From: Glacieibacterium sp038210595 | Lineage (GTDB): Bacteria > Pseudomonadota > Alphaproteobacteria > Sphingomonadales > Sphingomonadaceae | Assembly: GCA_038210595.1 (NCBI GenBank) | Contig: JBBQWN010000001.1 | Coordinates: 124,001 to 188,000 of the forward strand | Direction of reading: 5' to 3' | DNA length: 64,000 nucleotides | Part shown: positions 7,122-15,390 of the stretch, piece by piece | Layout of the letters: each line of letters opens with the position of its first letter | Position numbering within the stretch: the stretch's first letter is position 1 | Made by a program: the position numbers and the translations under genes | The notes under the pieces: generated by a model | What the model saw: only the letters and a program-made list of their open reading frames with translations | What the model was told of the DNA's origin: nothing | Databases searched by the model: none

Positions 7122-8219
7122 CTAGCGCTGCCGCTCATAGCGTTCGAGCCGCGGCGGCTCCGCCTGCCACGCGCCCGCCAGACCGATCTTGCGGCCCGCC
7201 TCGAACAGCCGCGCCATCTCGGCGGGGATGAACTGGATCGGGTTGGTCTCCGGGACATCGTCGGGGACATAGGCGAGGTGGTAGGCGGCATCGCCGTTCC
7301 TGGCCATCACATAGACCCGGTAGACCGACCGCCAGGTGATCGTGCGCAGCATCTCGGAGATCGTCCGCGGCAGCACAGTGTCGACGTTGGCCTTGGCCGG
7401 GCCGTCGTCGGTTTCCCAGCGGATCTGGCCGTTGACGATGGTCCAGACATGCTGCGCCTCGCCGTCCGGGTCGATCATGTAGCTGCGGAACAGTACCGCG
7501 GTCTTGACGCCGCCGTCGACGTGCATCGCCGTGCCCTGCGGCGCCGGCAGGTAGGACGGGCGGAACACGCCCGGAATCGCCGCCGACGCCGCCAGCACGT
7601 TGCGGTACAGCGTGGCACGGTACGGCGACTTGCTGTTGGCGATCCGCCCCATGTCCCAGGTCACGGTGACGCCGCGGTCGAGATCGGTGGTCGCGACATA
7701 CAGCCGCCGCCCGGTGCGCCATTCCGCCGCGACCTCGTCGAGCATACGGTCGTCGACGGTCGTCTCGATCATCTTCTCGAGCGGCGTCGCGGCGAAATAG
7801 CCGCCGCCGCCGAGCAGCCCGATGACGCCGCGCGACTTCAGCACCTGCTTGGTCGTGATTTCGGTATAGAGGCGGCGCAGGTCGGGGTCGTGCCGGGGCC
7901 CGAGGAACGCCAGCGTCGCCATTAGCGCGCCGGTCGAGACGCCGGTGACGATGTCGAACTTCGGGCGCTTGCCGCTTTCCGTCCAGCCGACCAGCACACC
8001 CGCGCCGAACGCGCCGTCGGAGCCGCCGCCCGACAGCAGCAGCACGTCGTGGCGGCCGTCGAGCGTCGGCGGCACCTCCGCGCTCCGCAGCGGTCGGCCG
8101 CTGGCATCGGTCTCACGGACCTGCGCGTCGGCGACCAGCGCGGCGTCGCCGGCGACCGTCAGCGGCCGCGTCGCGCAAGCACCGAGCAGCAGCGCCGCCA
8201 CCAGAATCGTGCCGCGCAT
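7122..8219 (-). CDS. patatin-like phospholipase lipoprotein
   Basis: A second patatin, 365 residues, unrelated in layout to the one at 2551. The N-terminus MRGTILVAALLLGAC has a lipobox (LGAC, lipidated Cys15), so it should be membrane-anchored on the outside of the inner membrane or in the outer membrane. Catalytic motifs are intact: GGGSDGAFGAGVL (oxyanion loop), GVSTG (nucleophile) and DGG in HVDGGVKTAV. It is transcribed divergently from the ABC ATPase gene, with 50 bases between the start codons. Substrate unknown. Confidence 0.88.
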   Translation of the reverse strand: MRGTILVAALLLGACATRPLTVAGDAALVADAQVRETDASGRPLRSAEVPPTLDGRHDVLLLSGGGSDGAFGAGVLVGWTESGKRPKFDIVTGVSTGALMATLAFLGPRHDPDLRRLYTEITTKQVLKSRGVIGLLGGGGYFAATPLEKMIETTVDDRMLDEVAAEWRTGRRLYVATTDLDRGVTVTWDMGRIANSKSPYRATLYRNVLAASAAIPGVFRPSYLPAPQGTAMHVDGGVKTAVLFRSYMIDPDGEAQHVWTIVNGQIRWETDDGPAKANVDTVLPRTISEMLRTITWRSVYRVYVMARNGDAAYHLAYVPDDVPETNPIQFIPAEMARLFEAGRKIGLAGAWQAEPPRLERYERQR

Positions 8220-8269
8220 CGCCGTCCCCTCGCTTGTCGCCCCGCCCGCACGCGCTTAGACCCGCGCCC

Positions 8270-9184
8270 ATGACTTCCGCAATCGCGATCCACGGCCTCG
8301 CCAAGACCTATGCCAACGGCAAGCAGGCGCTGGGCGGCATCGACCTCGACATTCCGCGCGGCAGCATGTTCGGGCTGCTCGGCCCCAACGGCGCGGGCAA
8401 GTCGACGCTGATCAACATCCTGGCGGGGCTGGTCCGCAAGACCGCGGGCACGGCCAGCATCTGGGGCTTCGACATCGATGCGCACCCCCGGAACGCCAAG
8501 GCGTCGATCGGCATCGTGCCGCAGGAGATCCTGTTCGACGCCTTCTTCACGCCGTTCGAGACGCTGGAGCTGCAGGCCGGCCTGTACGGAGTGCCGCCCA
8601 AGCAGCGCCGGACCATGGAGATCCTCCGCGCCGTCCGGCTCGACGACAAGGCGCACACCTATTCGCGGACCCTGTCGGGCGGCATGAAACGACGGCTGCT
8701 GATCGCCAAAGCTCTCGTACACAACCCGCCGGTGCTGATCCTCGACGAGCCGACCGCGGGCGTCGACATCGAGCTGCGCCAGCAGCTGTGGGAGTATGTC
8801 CGCGAGCTCCACGGCGGCGGCACGACGGTGGTGCTGACGACGCATTACCTGGAGGAGGCGGAGGCGCTGTGCGACCGCATCGCGATCATCGACCAGGGTA
8901 ATGTCGTCGCCAACGACGAGACCAAGGTGCTGCTGGCCACCGCGCAGGACAAGATGCTGATCGTCACCTTCGATGCCGACATCGACGCGGTGCCCGCCGG
9001 GCTGGGCGAGCGTGCCGAACTGCGCGGGGCCCGCAGCCTCGCGATCACCTATGACAAGAGCACGACCCAGGCGGGCGACCTGCTGGCGCGGCTGGGCGAC
9101 GCGGGGCTGAGCGTGGTCGACGTGTCGACACAGGAAGCGGACCTCGAGGACGTGTTCCTGAAGCTGACGCGGCGGGCCGCCTAG
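8270..9184 (+). CDS. ABC transporter ATP-binding protein, YadG type
   Basis: ATPase subunit of 304 residues. Walker A is GPNGAGKST, the signature motif is LSGGMKRR and Walker B with its D-loop is LILDEPTAGVD, all intact. The stretch around MKRRLLIAKAL and DIELRQQLWEYV closely resembles E. coli YadG, which normally pairs with an ABC-2 permease (YadH). No permease gene is adjacent. Instead the stop codon TAG overlaps by one base the GTG start of nadB. The partner permease must be encoded elsewhere, or the ATPase works with another protein. Substrate unknown. Confidence 0.9.
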   Translation: MTSAIAIHGLAKTYANGKQALGGIDLDIPRGSMFGLLGPNGAGKSTLINILAGLVRKTAGTASIWGFDIDAHPRNAKASIGIVPQEILFDAFFTPFETLELQAGLYGVPPKQRRTMEILRAVRLDDKAHTYSRTLSGGMKRRLLIAKALVHNPPVLILDEPTAGVDIELRQQLWEYVRELHGGGTTVVLTTHYLEEAEALCDRIAIIDQGNVVANDETKVLLATAQDKMLIVTFDADIDAVPAGLGERAELRGARSLAITYDKSTTQAGDLLARLGDAGLSVVDVSTQEADLEDVFLKLTRRAA

Positions 9185-10806
9185 TGGCGTCGCGTACGCC
9201 CGCCGCGCAGGTCTACGACGTCGTCGTCATCGGCTCGGGCGCGGCCGGGCTGACCGCGGCGCTGAATCTGGCCGAGCGGTTCAAGGTCGTCGTGCTGGCC
9301 AAGGGCGAGGTGTCGGGCGGCTCGACCGCCTGGGCGCAGGGCGGCATCGCGGCCGTGCTCGAGCCGGGCGACACGTATGAGAGCCACATCGAGGACACGA
9401 TGATCGCCGGCGGCGGCCTGAACGACCGCGCCGCGGTCGAATATGTCGTCGAGCACGCCGGCCCGGCGATCGACCGGCTGGCGGCGCTGGGCGTGCCGTT
9501 CAACCCCGGCGAGACGGTCAGCGAACGCTGGCACCTGACGCGCGAAGGCGGCCACAGCCACCGGCGCATCGTGCATGTCGATGATGCCACCGGCTGGGCG
9601 GTGCAGGAGGCGCTGGCCAAGGCGGCGACGGCGCACCCCAACATCACGCTGGCGAGCGGACAGGTGGCGCTCGACCTGATCACCGAGCGGCATGTCGAGG
9701 GTGAGCGTTTCGCGCCGCGCGGCTGCCACGGCGTCTACGCCTTCGATCTCGCGGCCAGGCGCGTGCGGCGCTTCGTCGGGCGGGCGGTGGTGCTGGCCAC
9801 CGGCGGGGCATCCCGCGTCTATCAATATTCGACCAACCCCGACGGCTCGACCGGCGACGGCATCGCGATGGCGTGGCGCGCCGGCTGCCGGGTGTCGAAC
9901 ATGGAGTTCAACCAGTTCCACCCGACCTGCCTCTACCACCCGCAGGTCAAGAACTTCCTGATCACCGAGGCGATGCGCGGCGAGGGCGGGCAGCTCAAGC
10001 TCCCGGACGGCACCCGTTTCATGGAACGCTATGACGCCGAGCGGCTCGAGCTCGCGCCGCGCGACGTGGTCGCCCGCGCCATCGATGCCGAGATGAAGCG
10101 GCTTGGCCTCAGCCACGTCCTGCTCGACATGACGCATCTGGAGCCGGACTTCATCCGCCACCATTTCCCGATGATCCACGCCCGGCTGCTCGAGCTCGGC
10201 ATCGACTGCACGGTGCAGCCGATCCCGGTGGTGCCGGCGGCGCATTACACCTGCGGCGGCGTGCTGGTCGATCTCGCCGGGCGCACCGACCTGCTCGGCC
10301 TGTATGCGGCAGGCGAGGTGACGCAGTCGGGCCTGCACGGCGCCAACCGGCTGGCATCCAACTCGATCCTCGAATGCCTGGTGTTCGGCCAGGCCTGCGC
10401 CGACGACATCGCCCGCGCCTGGGCGGCATTGCCCGAGCCGCCGTCGATCCGGCCCTGGGACGAAAGCCGCGTCACCGACAGCGACGAGGAGGTCGTTGTC
10501 GCCCACAACTGGGCCGAGCTCAGGCGCTTCATGTGGGACTATGTCGGCATCGTGCGGACCGACAAGCGGCTCGAGCGCGCCGCGCACCGGGTCAAGCTGC
10601 TGCGGAAGGAGATCGCCGATTATTACGGCAACTTCCGCGTCACCCCGGACCTGATCGAGCTCCGCAACCTGGTGCAGGTTGCGGAGCTGATCGTGCGGTC
10701 GGCCCGCGCCCGCAAGGAAAGCCGCGGGCTGCATTACAGCAGCGACTACCCCCGGATGTTGACCGAGGCGCGCGACACGGTGCTCGACCCCGTGCTGTCG
10801 CGGTGA
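9184..10806 (+). CDS. nadB: L-aspartate oxidase NadB
   Basis: Flavoprotein of 540 residues that oxidises L-aspartate to iminoaspartate, the first step of de novo NAD synthesis. The FAD-binding motif is VIGSGAAGLTAAL near the N-terminus. Family blocks GGSTAWAQGGIAAV, EFNQFHPT and GLHGANRLASNS are all present. GTG start shared with the ATPase stop (TAGTG). nadA and nadC, its usual neighbours, are not in the window. The stop overlaps the next gene's GTG start (GTGA), so NadB is in the middle of a coupled three-gene unit. Confidence 0.96.
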   Translation: MASRTPAAQVYDVVVIGSGAAGLTAALNLAERFKVVVLAKGEVSGGSTAWAQGGIAAVLEPGDTYESHIEDTMIAGGGLNDRAAVEYVVEHAGPAIDRLAALGVPFNPGETVSERWHLTREGGHSHRRIVHVDDATGWAVQEALAKAATAHPNITLASGQVALDLITERHVEGERFAPRGCHGVYAFDLAARRVRRFVGRAVVLATGGASRVYQYSTNPDGSTGDGIAMAWRAGCRVSNMEFNQFHPTCLYHPQVKNFLITEAMRGEGGQLKLPDGTRFMERYDAERLELAPRDVVARAIDAEMKRLGLSHVLLDMTHLEPDFIRHHFPMIHARLLELGIDCTVQPIPVVPAAHYTCGGVLVDLAGRTDLLGLYAAGEVTQSGLHGANRLASNSILECLVFGQACADDIARAWAALPEPPSIRPWDESRVTDSDEEVVVAHNWAELRRFMWDYVGIVRTDKRLERAAHRVKLLRKEIADYYGNFRVTPDLIELRNLVQVAELIVRSARARKESRGLHYSSDYPRMLTEARDTVLDPVLSR

Positions 10807-12572
10807 CGACAGGCGGCCGGGCGGCACCCGCCCTGCTGGCGGCCGCTGTCGTGCTGCTGGCCGTCGGCATCGCGGTCGCCAGCCGCGGCGCGGCGACGTG
10901 GCGGCTCGAGCTGGGCGACAGCGACAATTTCATGCGGCTGGCGCAGGTGCGGGACTGGCTCGGCGGCCAGTCGTGGTGGGACGTCCACCAGTACCGCGCC
11001 GATCCGCCCGCCGGGGTCGCGATGCACTGGTCGCGGCTTGCCGACCTGCCGCTGGCTGGCACGCTGCTGGTCGCGCAGCTGTTCGCCGCACCGGCGCTTG
11101 CCGAGCGGATCGCGTTGTGCGTCCAGCCGCTACTGCTGCTGATCGTCGCGCTGGCGCTTATCGCGCGCTGCGCGGTGGCGCTTGGCGGACGGGCCGCCGC
11201 GGTCGCCGCGCTGCTGATCGCGGCGGTGACGCCCTATATGCTGGTGCAGTTTGTCCCCGGCCGGGTCGATCACCACGGGCTGCAGATCGTTCTGGTGCTG
11301 GTCATCGCCACGGCGCTGGCGACCGGCACGCGGGCCCGCAACGGTGCGGCAGCCGCGCTGGCGGCGGCGCTGTCGCTCAACATCGGGCTTGAGACCGCAC
11401 CGCTACTGGGTGCGGCGGGCGCTTTCGTGGCGCTGCGCTGGGTGGCGCGCGGCGAGGCGGCGCGCGCGGTAACGCTGGGTTTTGCGGCCGGTGTCGCCGC
11501 GCTGGTGCCGCTGGTCTTCGCACTGACCGTGCCGCGCGCCAGCTGGGCCCTGGTGCACGGCGACGCGATCGCCGGCGGGCATGTAGCCGCCGCGCTGGCG
11601 GGCGGGGCGGGGCTGGCCGCGCTGGCCCTGTGGTCGCCCGGCCGCCCGTGGCGCGCCGCCGGTGTGGCGGCACTCGCGGTGGCCATTGCCCTACTCGTGC
11701 GGCTCGGTTTTCCGGGTCTGCTCACCGCGCCCTACGCAGCCGTTGGCCCGATGCTGCAGCGGCTATGGATGGACCGCATCAACGAGATGACCAGCGTCGT
11801 CACCGACTGGCGCGCCTCGCCGGCACGCGCGATCGCACGCATGACGCTGCTGGTGCCGGCGGCGCTGGCCGGGGTCGTGCTGGCCGTCCGCCGCACCGGC
11901 GAGGCGCGCGACGGTGCGGCCCTGCTCGCCGTGCTGGCGGTAACGGCGACCGCGCTCGCCGCCTGGCAGGTTCGGGCGATTCCGCTCGCCACCGCGGTCG
12001 TGATGCCGATTGCGGGCGCGGTCATCGGCAGCCTTTGGCAACGCTACCGCGCCGGCGGGTCGGTGGCGCCGCTGCTCGGCGGGCTGCTGCTGCTCAGCAC
12101 GGTGCCGGGCGCCGTCCTGGTCGCGCTCACGGCCCCGGCACCGGCCGCCCCGGCGCCCGGACCGCCCTGGATCGACTGCGGCACGCCCACCGTCCTGCGC
12201 ACGCTCGCCCGCCAGCCGGCCGGGCTGGTCGCCGCGCCGCTCGACCTCGGCGGCCCGATTATCGTCCTGACGCACCACAATGTGGTCGGCACGCCGATCC
12301 ACCGCGATGTCCACGGCAACCGGCTGGTCTATACGGCGCTGCGGGCGAACAGCGCCGACGCGCGGGCGATGCTGCTCGCCGACAATGTCGGCTATCTGGC
12401 GTGGTGCCCTGGCTCGGACGCCGTCATCCTATCGAACGATGCGCCCGGCGGCCTGCTCGCGGCGCTGCGGCGCGGCCGCGTGCCTGCCTGGTTGACGCCG
12501 ATTGCCGCACCGGGCGACGCGCTGCGCCTGTACCGGCTAACCCCGGTTGCCGCGCCGCCGGCGGGGGAATAG
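10803..12572 (+). CDS. polytopic GT-C-like membrane protein of unknown function
   Basis: A 589-residue integral membrane protein with roughly 11-12 hydrophobic segments and a soluble C-terminal tail. Near the N-terminus, after the first membrane segment, GDSDNFMRLAQVRDW and later WSRLADLP resemble the acidic loop of GT-C glycosyltransferases or STT3-like proteins in alphaproteobacteria. I infer a lipid-linked sugar transferase fold. Start is a GTG overlapping the nadB stop. An alternative upstream ATG would run deep inside nadB and is not credible. Donor and acceptor are unknown. Confidence 0.7.
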   Translation: MTTGGRAAPALLAAAVVLLAVGIAVASRGAATWRLELGDSDNFMRLAQVRDWLGGQSWWDVHQYRADPPAGVAMHWSRLADLPLAGTLLVAQLFAAPALAERIALCVQPLLLLIVALALIARCAVALGGRAAAVAALLIAAVTPYMLVQFVPGRVDHHGLQIVLVLVIATALATGTRARNGAAAALAAALSLNIGLETAPLLGAAGAFVALRWVARGEAARAVTLGFAAGVAALVPLVFALTVPRASWALVHGDAIAGGHVAAALAGGAGLAALALWSPGRPWRAAGVAALAVAIALLVRLGFPGLLTAPYAAVGPMLQRLWMDRINEMTSVVTDWRASPARAIARMTLLVPAALAGVVLAVRRTGEARDGAALLAVLAVTATALAAWQVRAIPLATAVVMPIAGAVIGSLWQRYRAGGSVAPLLGGLLLLSTVPGAVLVALTAPAPAAPAPGPPWIDCGTPTVLRTLARQPAGLVAAPLDLGGPIIVLTHHNVVGTPIHRDVHGNRLVYTALRANSADARAMLLADNVGYLAWCPGSDAVILSNDAPGGLLAALRRGRVPAWLTPIAAPGDALRLYRLTPVAAPPAGE

Positions 12573-12581
12573 CGTGGGGCC

Positions 12582-12851
12582 ATGCTGCTGTTGCTTGCCG
12601 CCGTCGAGATCGTGCGCCTGACCCCGGAGGCGGCCGCAGCCGCGCGCGCCGACGGCGAGGCCCGGGCGATCGCGCAATATGCGCGTGAAGATGCCGCGCG
12701 GATCGCGAAACGCCCGGCCGATGCCAGCCTCGGGCTGGGGCTGGGCACGCGCAACCTGTCGACGGCGTATGCCCCGCTCGGCGATACGGGCGGGGCCGAC
12801 TTTGTCTATGCTCGCGGCTCGCTGGGGCGCACGCGCTACCGCGGCAACTAG
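12582..12851 (+). CDS. small hypothetical protein
   Basis: An 89-residue frame from ATG 12582, 9 bases after the GT-C-like gene and preceded by a weak GTGGGG site. It starts with a short hydrophobic stretch (MLLLLAAVEIV), then an Ala/Arg-rich charged helix and a C-terminus ending in TRYRGN. I recognise no family. Position and coding-strand continuity favour a real gene, but in such GC-rich DNA a chance frame of this size is common. Confidence 0.4.
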   Translation: MLLLLAAVEIVRLTPEAAAAARADGEARAIAQYAREDAARIAKRPADASLGLGLGTRNLSTAYAPLGDTGGADFVYARGSLGRTRYRGN

Positions 12852-12854
12852 CGC

Positions 12855-12884
12855 AAAAAAAGGGGCCGCGTTCGCGACCCCTTT
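12855..12884 (-). terminator. intrinsic terminator of the small exported protein genes
   Basis: AAAGGGG pairs with CCCCTTT around an inner CGCG/CGCG stem with one mismatch and a two-base loop. On the minus strand the hairpin runs into seven T residues (12861-12855). It lies just after the stop at 12906. It could also act weakly on rightward transcripts from the hypothetical gene. Confidence 0.85.
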
Positions 12885-12905
12885 CTCCCGCTGCGACCCA
12901 GCAGC

Positions 12906-13181
12906 TTACATCGGCTTGGTCTTCGATGCCTTCTTGTAGGCGGCGATCTCGGCCTTGGTCGCCGGCCGGTCGCCCATCATCCACTTGCCGTCGCTGCCCT
13001 GGGTCAGCGTCATAGCGCTGTCGGCGGCCATCGGCATCGAATCATGGGCCATCGGGTCACCGGACGGCGACGGCGACGCCGACGGCACGGTTGAATCCGC
13101 CGGCGGCGTACCGGTCGTCTGGGCAAAGGCACCACCGGCTGCGAACAGGGCGGCGGCGGCAATCATCAACTTGGTGGTCAT
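12906..13181 (-). CDS. small exported protein, Pro/Ser/Met-rich
   Basis: A 91-residue protein with a clear signal peptide (MTTKLMIAAAALFAAGGAFA, then QTTG). The mature part begins with a Pro/Ser/Thr-rich segment containing PPADSTVP, then Met/His/Asp-rich text (MAHDSMPMAADSAM), and ends in a short folded-looking domain with KWMMGDRPATKAEI. Own ribosome site (AGGAG). Family not recognised. The same PPADSTVP string occurs in the neighbouring gene at 13204, suggesting related or co-evolving low-complexity exported proteins. Confidence 0.7.
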   Translation of the reverse strand: MTTKLMIAAAALFAAGGAFAQTTGTPPADSTVPSASPSPSGDPMAHDSMPMAADSAMTLTQGSDGKWMMGDRPATKAEIAAYKKASKTKPM

Positions 13182-13203
13182 GTCATTCTCCTGGCTGCTT
13201 CGA

Positions 13204-13527
13204 TTAGTTGCGGGGGGCGGGCGTATCCGACTGCGGCACCGTTGAATCCGCCGGCGGCGTCGTCTCGGTCATCGGCGTCGCGGTTTCCGGTGCGGGCTGG
13301 CCCTCGGATGCCGGCATCGCCGTGCCCGGCGACGTGGCCGCTGCCGGGGCCATCGCGGTCTGCGTCGCACCGTTGAGCTGCTGCGCATTCAGATCGCGTG
13401 TCATCATCCTCTCGCGCGCCTCCTGGCCGGAGGCGACGCCGCGCTGGCGTGCGCTCGTCCGCGCATCGGCGGCGGTGGCGGTGAGTGCGGTGGCGGCCAC
13501 GAGGGCCGCGATAATCGTGCGGGTCAT
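13204..13527 (-). CDS. small exported protein, Pro/Thr/Ala-rich
   Basis: A 107-residue protein with a signal peptide ending in ATAADA. A short basic helix (RTSARQRG and QEARERMMTRDLNAQQLN) is followed by a low-complexity Pro/Thr/Ala tail that includes PPADSTVP and ends in DTPAPRN. Good Shine-Dalgarno (GAGGAG) before the ATG at 13527. No family recognised. It sits between two other small exported protein genes on the same strand, with gaps of 22 and 70 bases. Confidence 0.68.
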   Translation of the reverse strand: MTRTIIAALVAATALTATAADARTSARQRGVASGQEARERMMTRDLNAQQLNGATQTAMAPAAATSPGTAMPASEGQPAPETATPMTETTPPADSTVPQSDTPAPRN

Positions 13528-13597
13528 GATACTCTCCTCAACTCGTTACTGCCTGCCCCGGCCGGTCAAACCGACCGTTGGGACAGATTGTTGCAGC

Positions 13598-13936
13598 TCA
13601 GCGCGGTCCGTCGGGCACCGTGCCGCCGGCACCAACCGTGCCCGCCGTGGCAGCCGACCCGTCGCCACTGACGGACGGCGCGGTGCTGCCCGAAATCGGC
13701 GGGGTCGCACCGGTGACGGTGCCGGTTGTCGTGCTGGTGACCCCGGGCTGCGACCCGATCGCGGCGCGCCCAGTGCGCGCGCGGTCGCCGGTCGTGGCGC
13801 TTGTGGCGGCGCTCCCCGCCGGGCTGTTCGTTCCGACAGCGGCCGATCCGCCGACACTCGGCGCAGAGCCAACCTGAGCGACCACCGGGGTCGCGATGAC
13901 AAGGCCAACCGTGGCCAACGCAACAACTAACTTCAT
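13598..13936 (-). CDS. small exported protein, Gly/Ser/Thr-rich
   Basis: A 112-residue protein starting MKLVVALATVGLVIATPVVA, a standard signal peptide. The mature part is almost entirely Gly/Ser/Thr/Ala/Pro with no predicted globular domain. The ATG at 13936 has an AGGAG site. The longer frame reading back to 16102 is an artefact of high GC and is not a gene. First of three adjacent small exported protein genes, divergent from purB. Function unknown. Confidence 0.62.
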   Translation of the reverse strand: MKLVVALATVGLVIATPVVAQVGSAPSVGGSAAVGTNSPAGSAATSATTGDRARTGRAAIGSQPGVTSTTTGTVTGATPPISGSTAPSVSGDGSAATAGTVGAGGTVPDGPR

Positions 13937-14059
13937 GATGCGACTCCTAAATCCTTGGCAAAACAGAACCGTTAAGATCGGACTTGAGTGCCGCCGTCCG
14001 TCGCGTTGTCTGCTCGGCTCGCCCTGTGCTACGGCCTCACGCTTTCCACGAGGCCGTTC

Positions 14060-15364
14060 ATGATCCCCCGCTATTCGCGTCCCGAGATGGTTGCCATCTG
14101 GGAGCCGGAAACCCGTTTCCGCATCTGGTTCGAGATCGAGGCCCACGCCATGGACGCGCTGGTCACGCTCGGGGTCGTGCCGGCCGAGGCGGCGCGCGCC
14201 GTCTGGGAGAAGGGGGCGTTCGAGGTTGCGCGCATCGACGAGATCGAGCGCGAGACGAAGCACGACGTCATCGCCTTCCTGACCAACCTTGCCGAGCACG
14301 TCGGGCCGGAGGCGCGCTTCGTCCACCAGGGCATGACCAGTTCCGACGTGCTTGACACCTGCCTGGGCGTCCAGCTGGCGCGCGCTGCGGACCTGATGAT
14401 CGCCGACATCGACGCTCTGCTGGCGGTGCTGAAGCGCCGCGCCTTCGAGCACAGACTGACCCCGACGATCGGGCGCAGCCACGGCATCCATGCCGAGCCC
14501 ACCACGTTCGGGCTGAAGCTGGCGCAGGCCTATGCGGAGTTCGACCGCTGCCGCGCGCGGCTGGTCGCGGCGCGCGCCGAAATCGCCACCTGCGCGATCT
14601 CCGGCGCGGTCGGCACCTTCGCCAACATCGATCCACGGGTCGAGGACCATGTCGCCAAGGCGATGGGCCTGACCGTCGAGCCGGTCAGCACCCAAGTCAT
14701 CCCGCGCGACCGCCATGCCATGTATTTCGCTGTACTCGGCGTTGTCGCGGGCTGCATCGAGCGGCTGGCCACCGAGGTCCGCCACCTGCAGCGCACCGAG
14801 GTGCTGGAGGCGGAGGAGTTCTTCTCGCCCGGCCAGAAGGGCTCGAGCGCGATGCCGCACAAGCGCAACCCGGTGCTGAGCGAGAACCTGACCGGCCTGG
14901 CACGGCTGGTGCGCGGCATGGTCACCCCGGCGCTGGAGAACATCGCGCTGTGGCACGAGCGCGACATCAGCCATTCCTCGGTCGAGCGCATGATCGGACC
15001 CGATGCGACGGTGACGCTCGACTTCGCGCTCGCCCGCCTGACCGGCGTCATGGACAAGCTTGTCGTCTATCCCGAGCGGATGCTGGCCAATCTCAACAAG
15101 ATGGGCGGGCTGGTCCATTCGCAGCGGGTGCTGCTGGCGCTGACCCAGGCGGGCGCGAGCCGCGAGGCGTCGTACGTGATGGTCCAGCGCAACGCGATGC
15201 GGGTCTGGCAGGCGGACGGTCAGCTGCAGCTGCTCGACCTGCTCAAGGCGGATGCCGAGGTCGCGGCCTACCTGCAGCCCGCGCAGCTCGAGGCGCTGTT
15301 CGACCTCGGCTACCACTTCGCCCATGTCGACACGATCTTCGCGCGGGTGTTCGGGGCGGGTTGA
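14060..15364 (+). CDS. purB: adenylosuccinate lyase PurB
   Basis: Fumarase/aspartase-superfamily enzyme of 434 residues that splits adenylosuccinate and SAICAR in purine synthesis. The superfamily signature is intact as GSSAMPHKRNPV. Other blocks are TSSDVLDTCLGVQL and RSHGIHAEPTTFG (active-site His). The ATG at 14060 gives the usual N-terminus (MIPRYSRPEM). An upstream GTG-initiated extension to 13988 lacks family similarity. Divergent from the small exported protein genes and convergent with the polysaccharide locus. Confidence 0.96.
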   Translation: MIPRYSRPEMVAIWEPETRFRIWFEIEAHAMDALVTLGVVPAEAARAVWEKGAFEVARIDEIERETKHDVIAFLTNLAEHVGPEARFVHQGMTSSDVLDTCLGVQLARAADLMIADIDALLAVLKRRAFEHRLTPTIGRSHGIHAEPTTFGLKLAQAYAEFDRCRARLVAARAEIATCAISGAVGTFANIDPRVEDHVAKAMGLTVEPVSTQVIPRDRHAMYFAVLGVVAGCIERLATEVRHLQRTEVLEAEEFFSPGQKGSSAMPHKRNPVLSENLTGLARLVRGMVTPALENIALWHERDISHSSVERMIGPDATVTLDFALARLTGVMDKLVVYPERMLANLNKMGGLVHSQRVLLALTQAGASREASYVMVQRNAMRVWQADGQLQLLDLLKADAEVAAYLQPAQLEALFDLGYHFAHVDTIFARVFGAG

Positions 15365-15390
15365 TTGCCCGCCGCGTCGCGCCGGATCGA

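Noticed and set aside
12852..12900. Terminator acting on the rightward hypothetical gene
   Set aside because: On the plus strand the stem is followed by CTTTCTCC, not a T-run. The T7 is on the minus side, so I assign it to the leftward genes.
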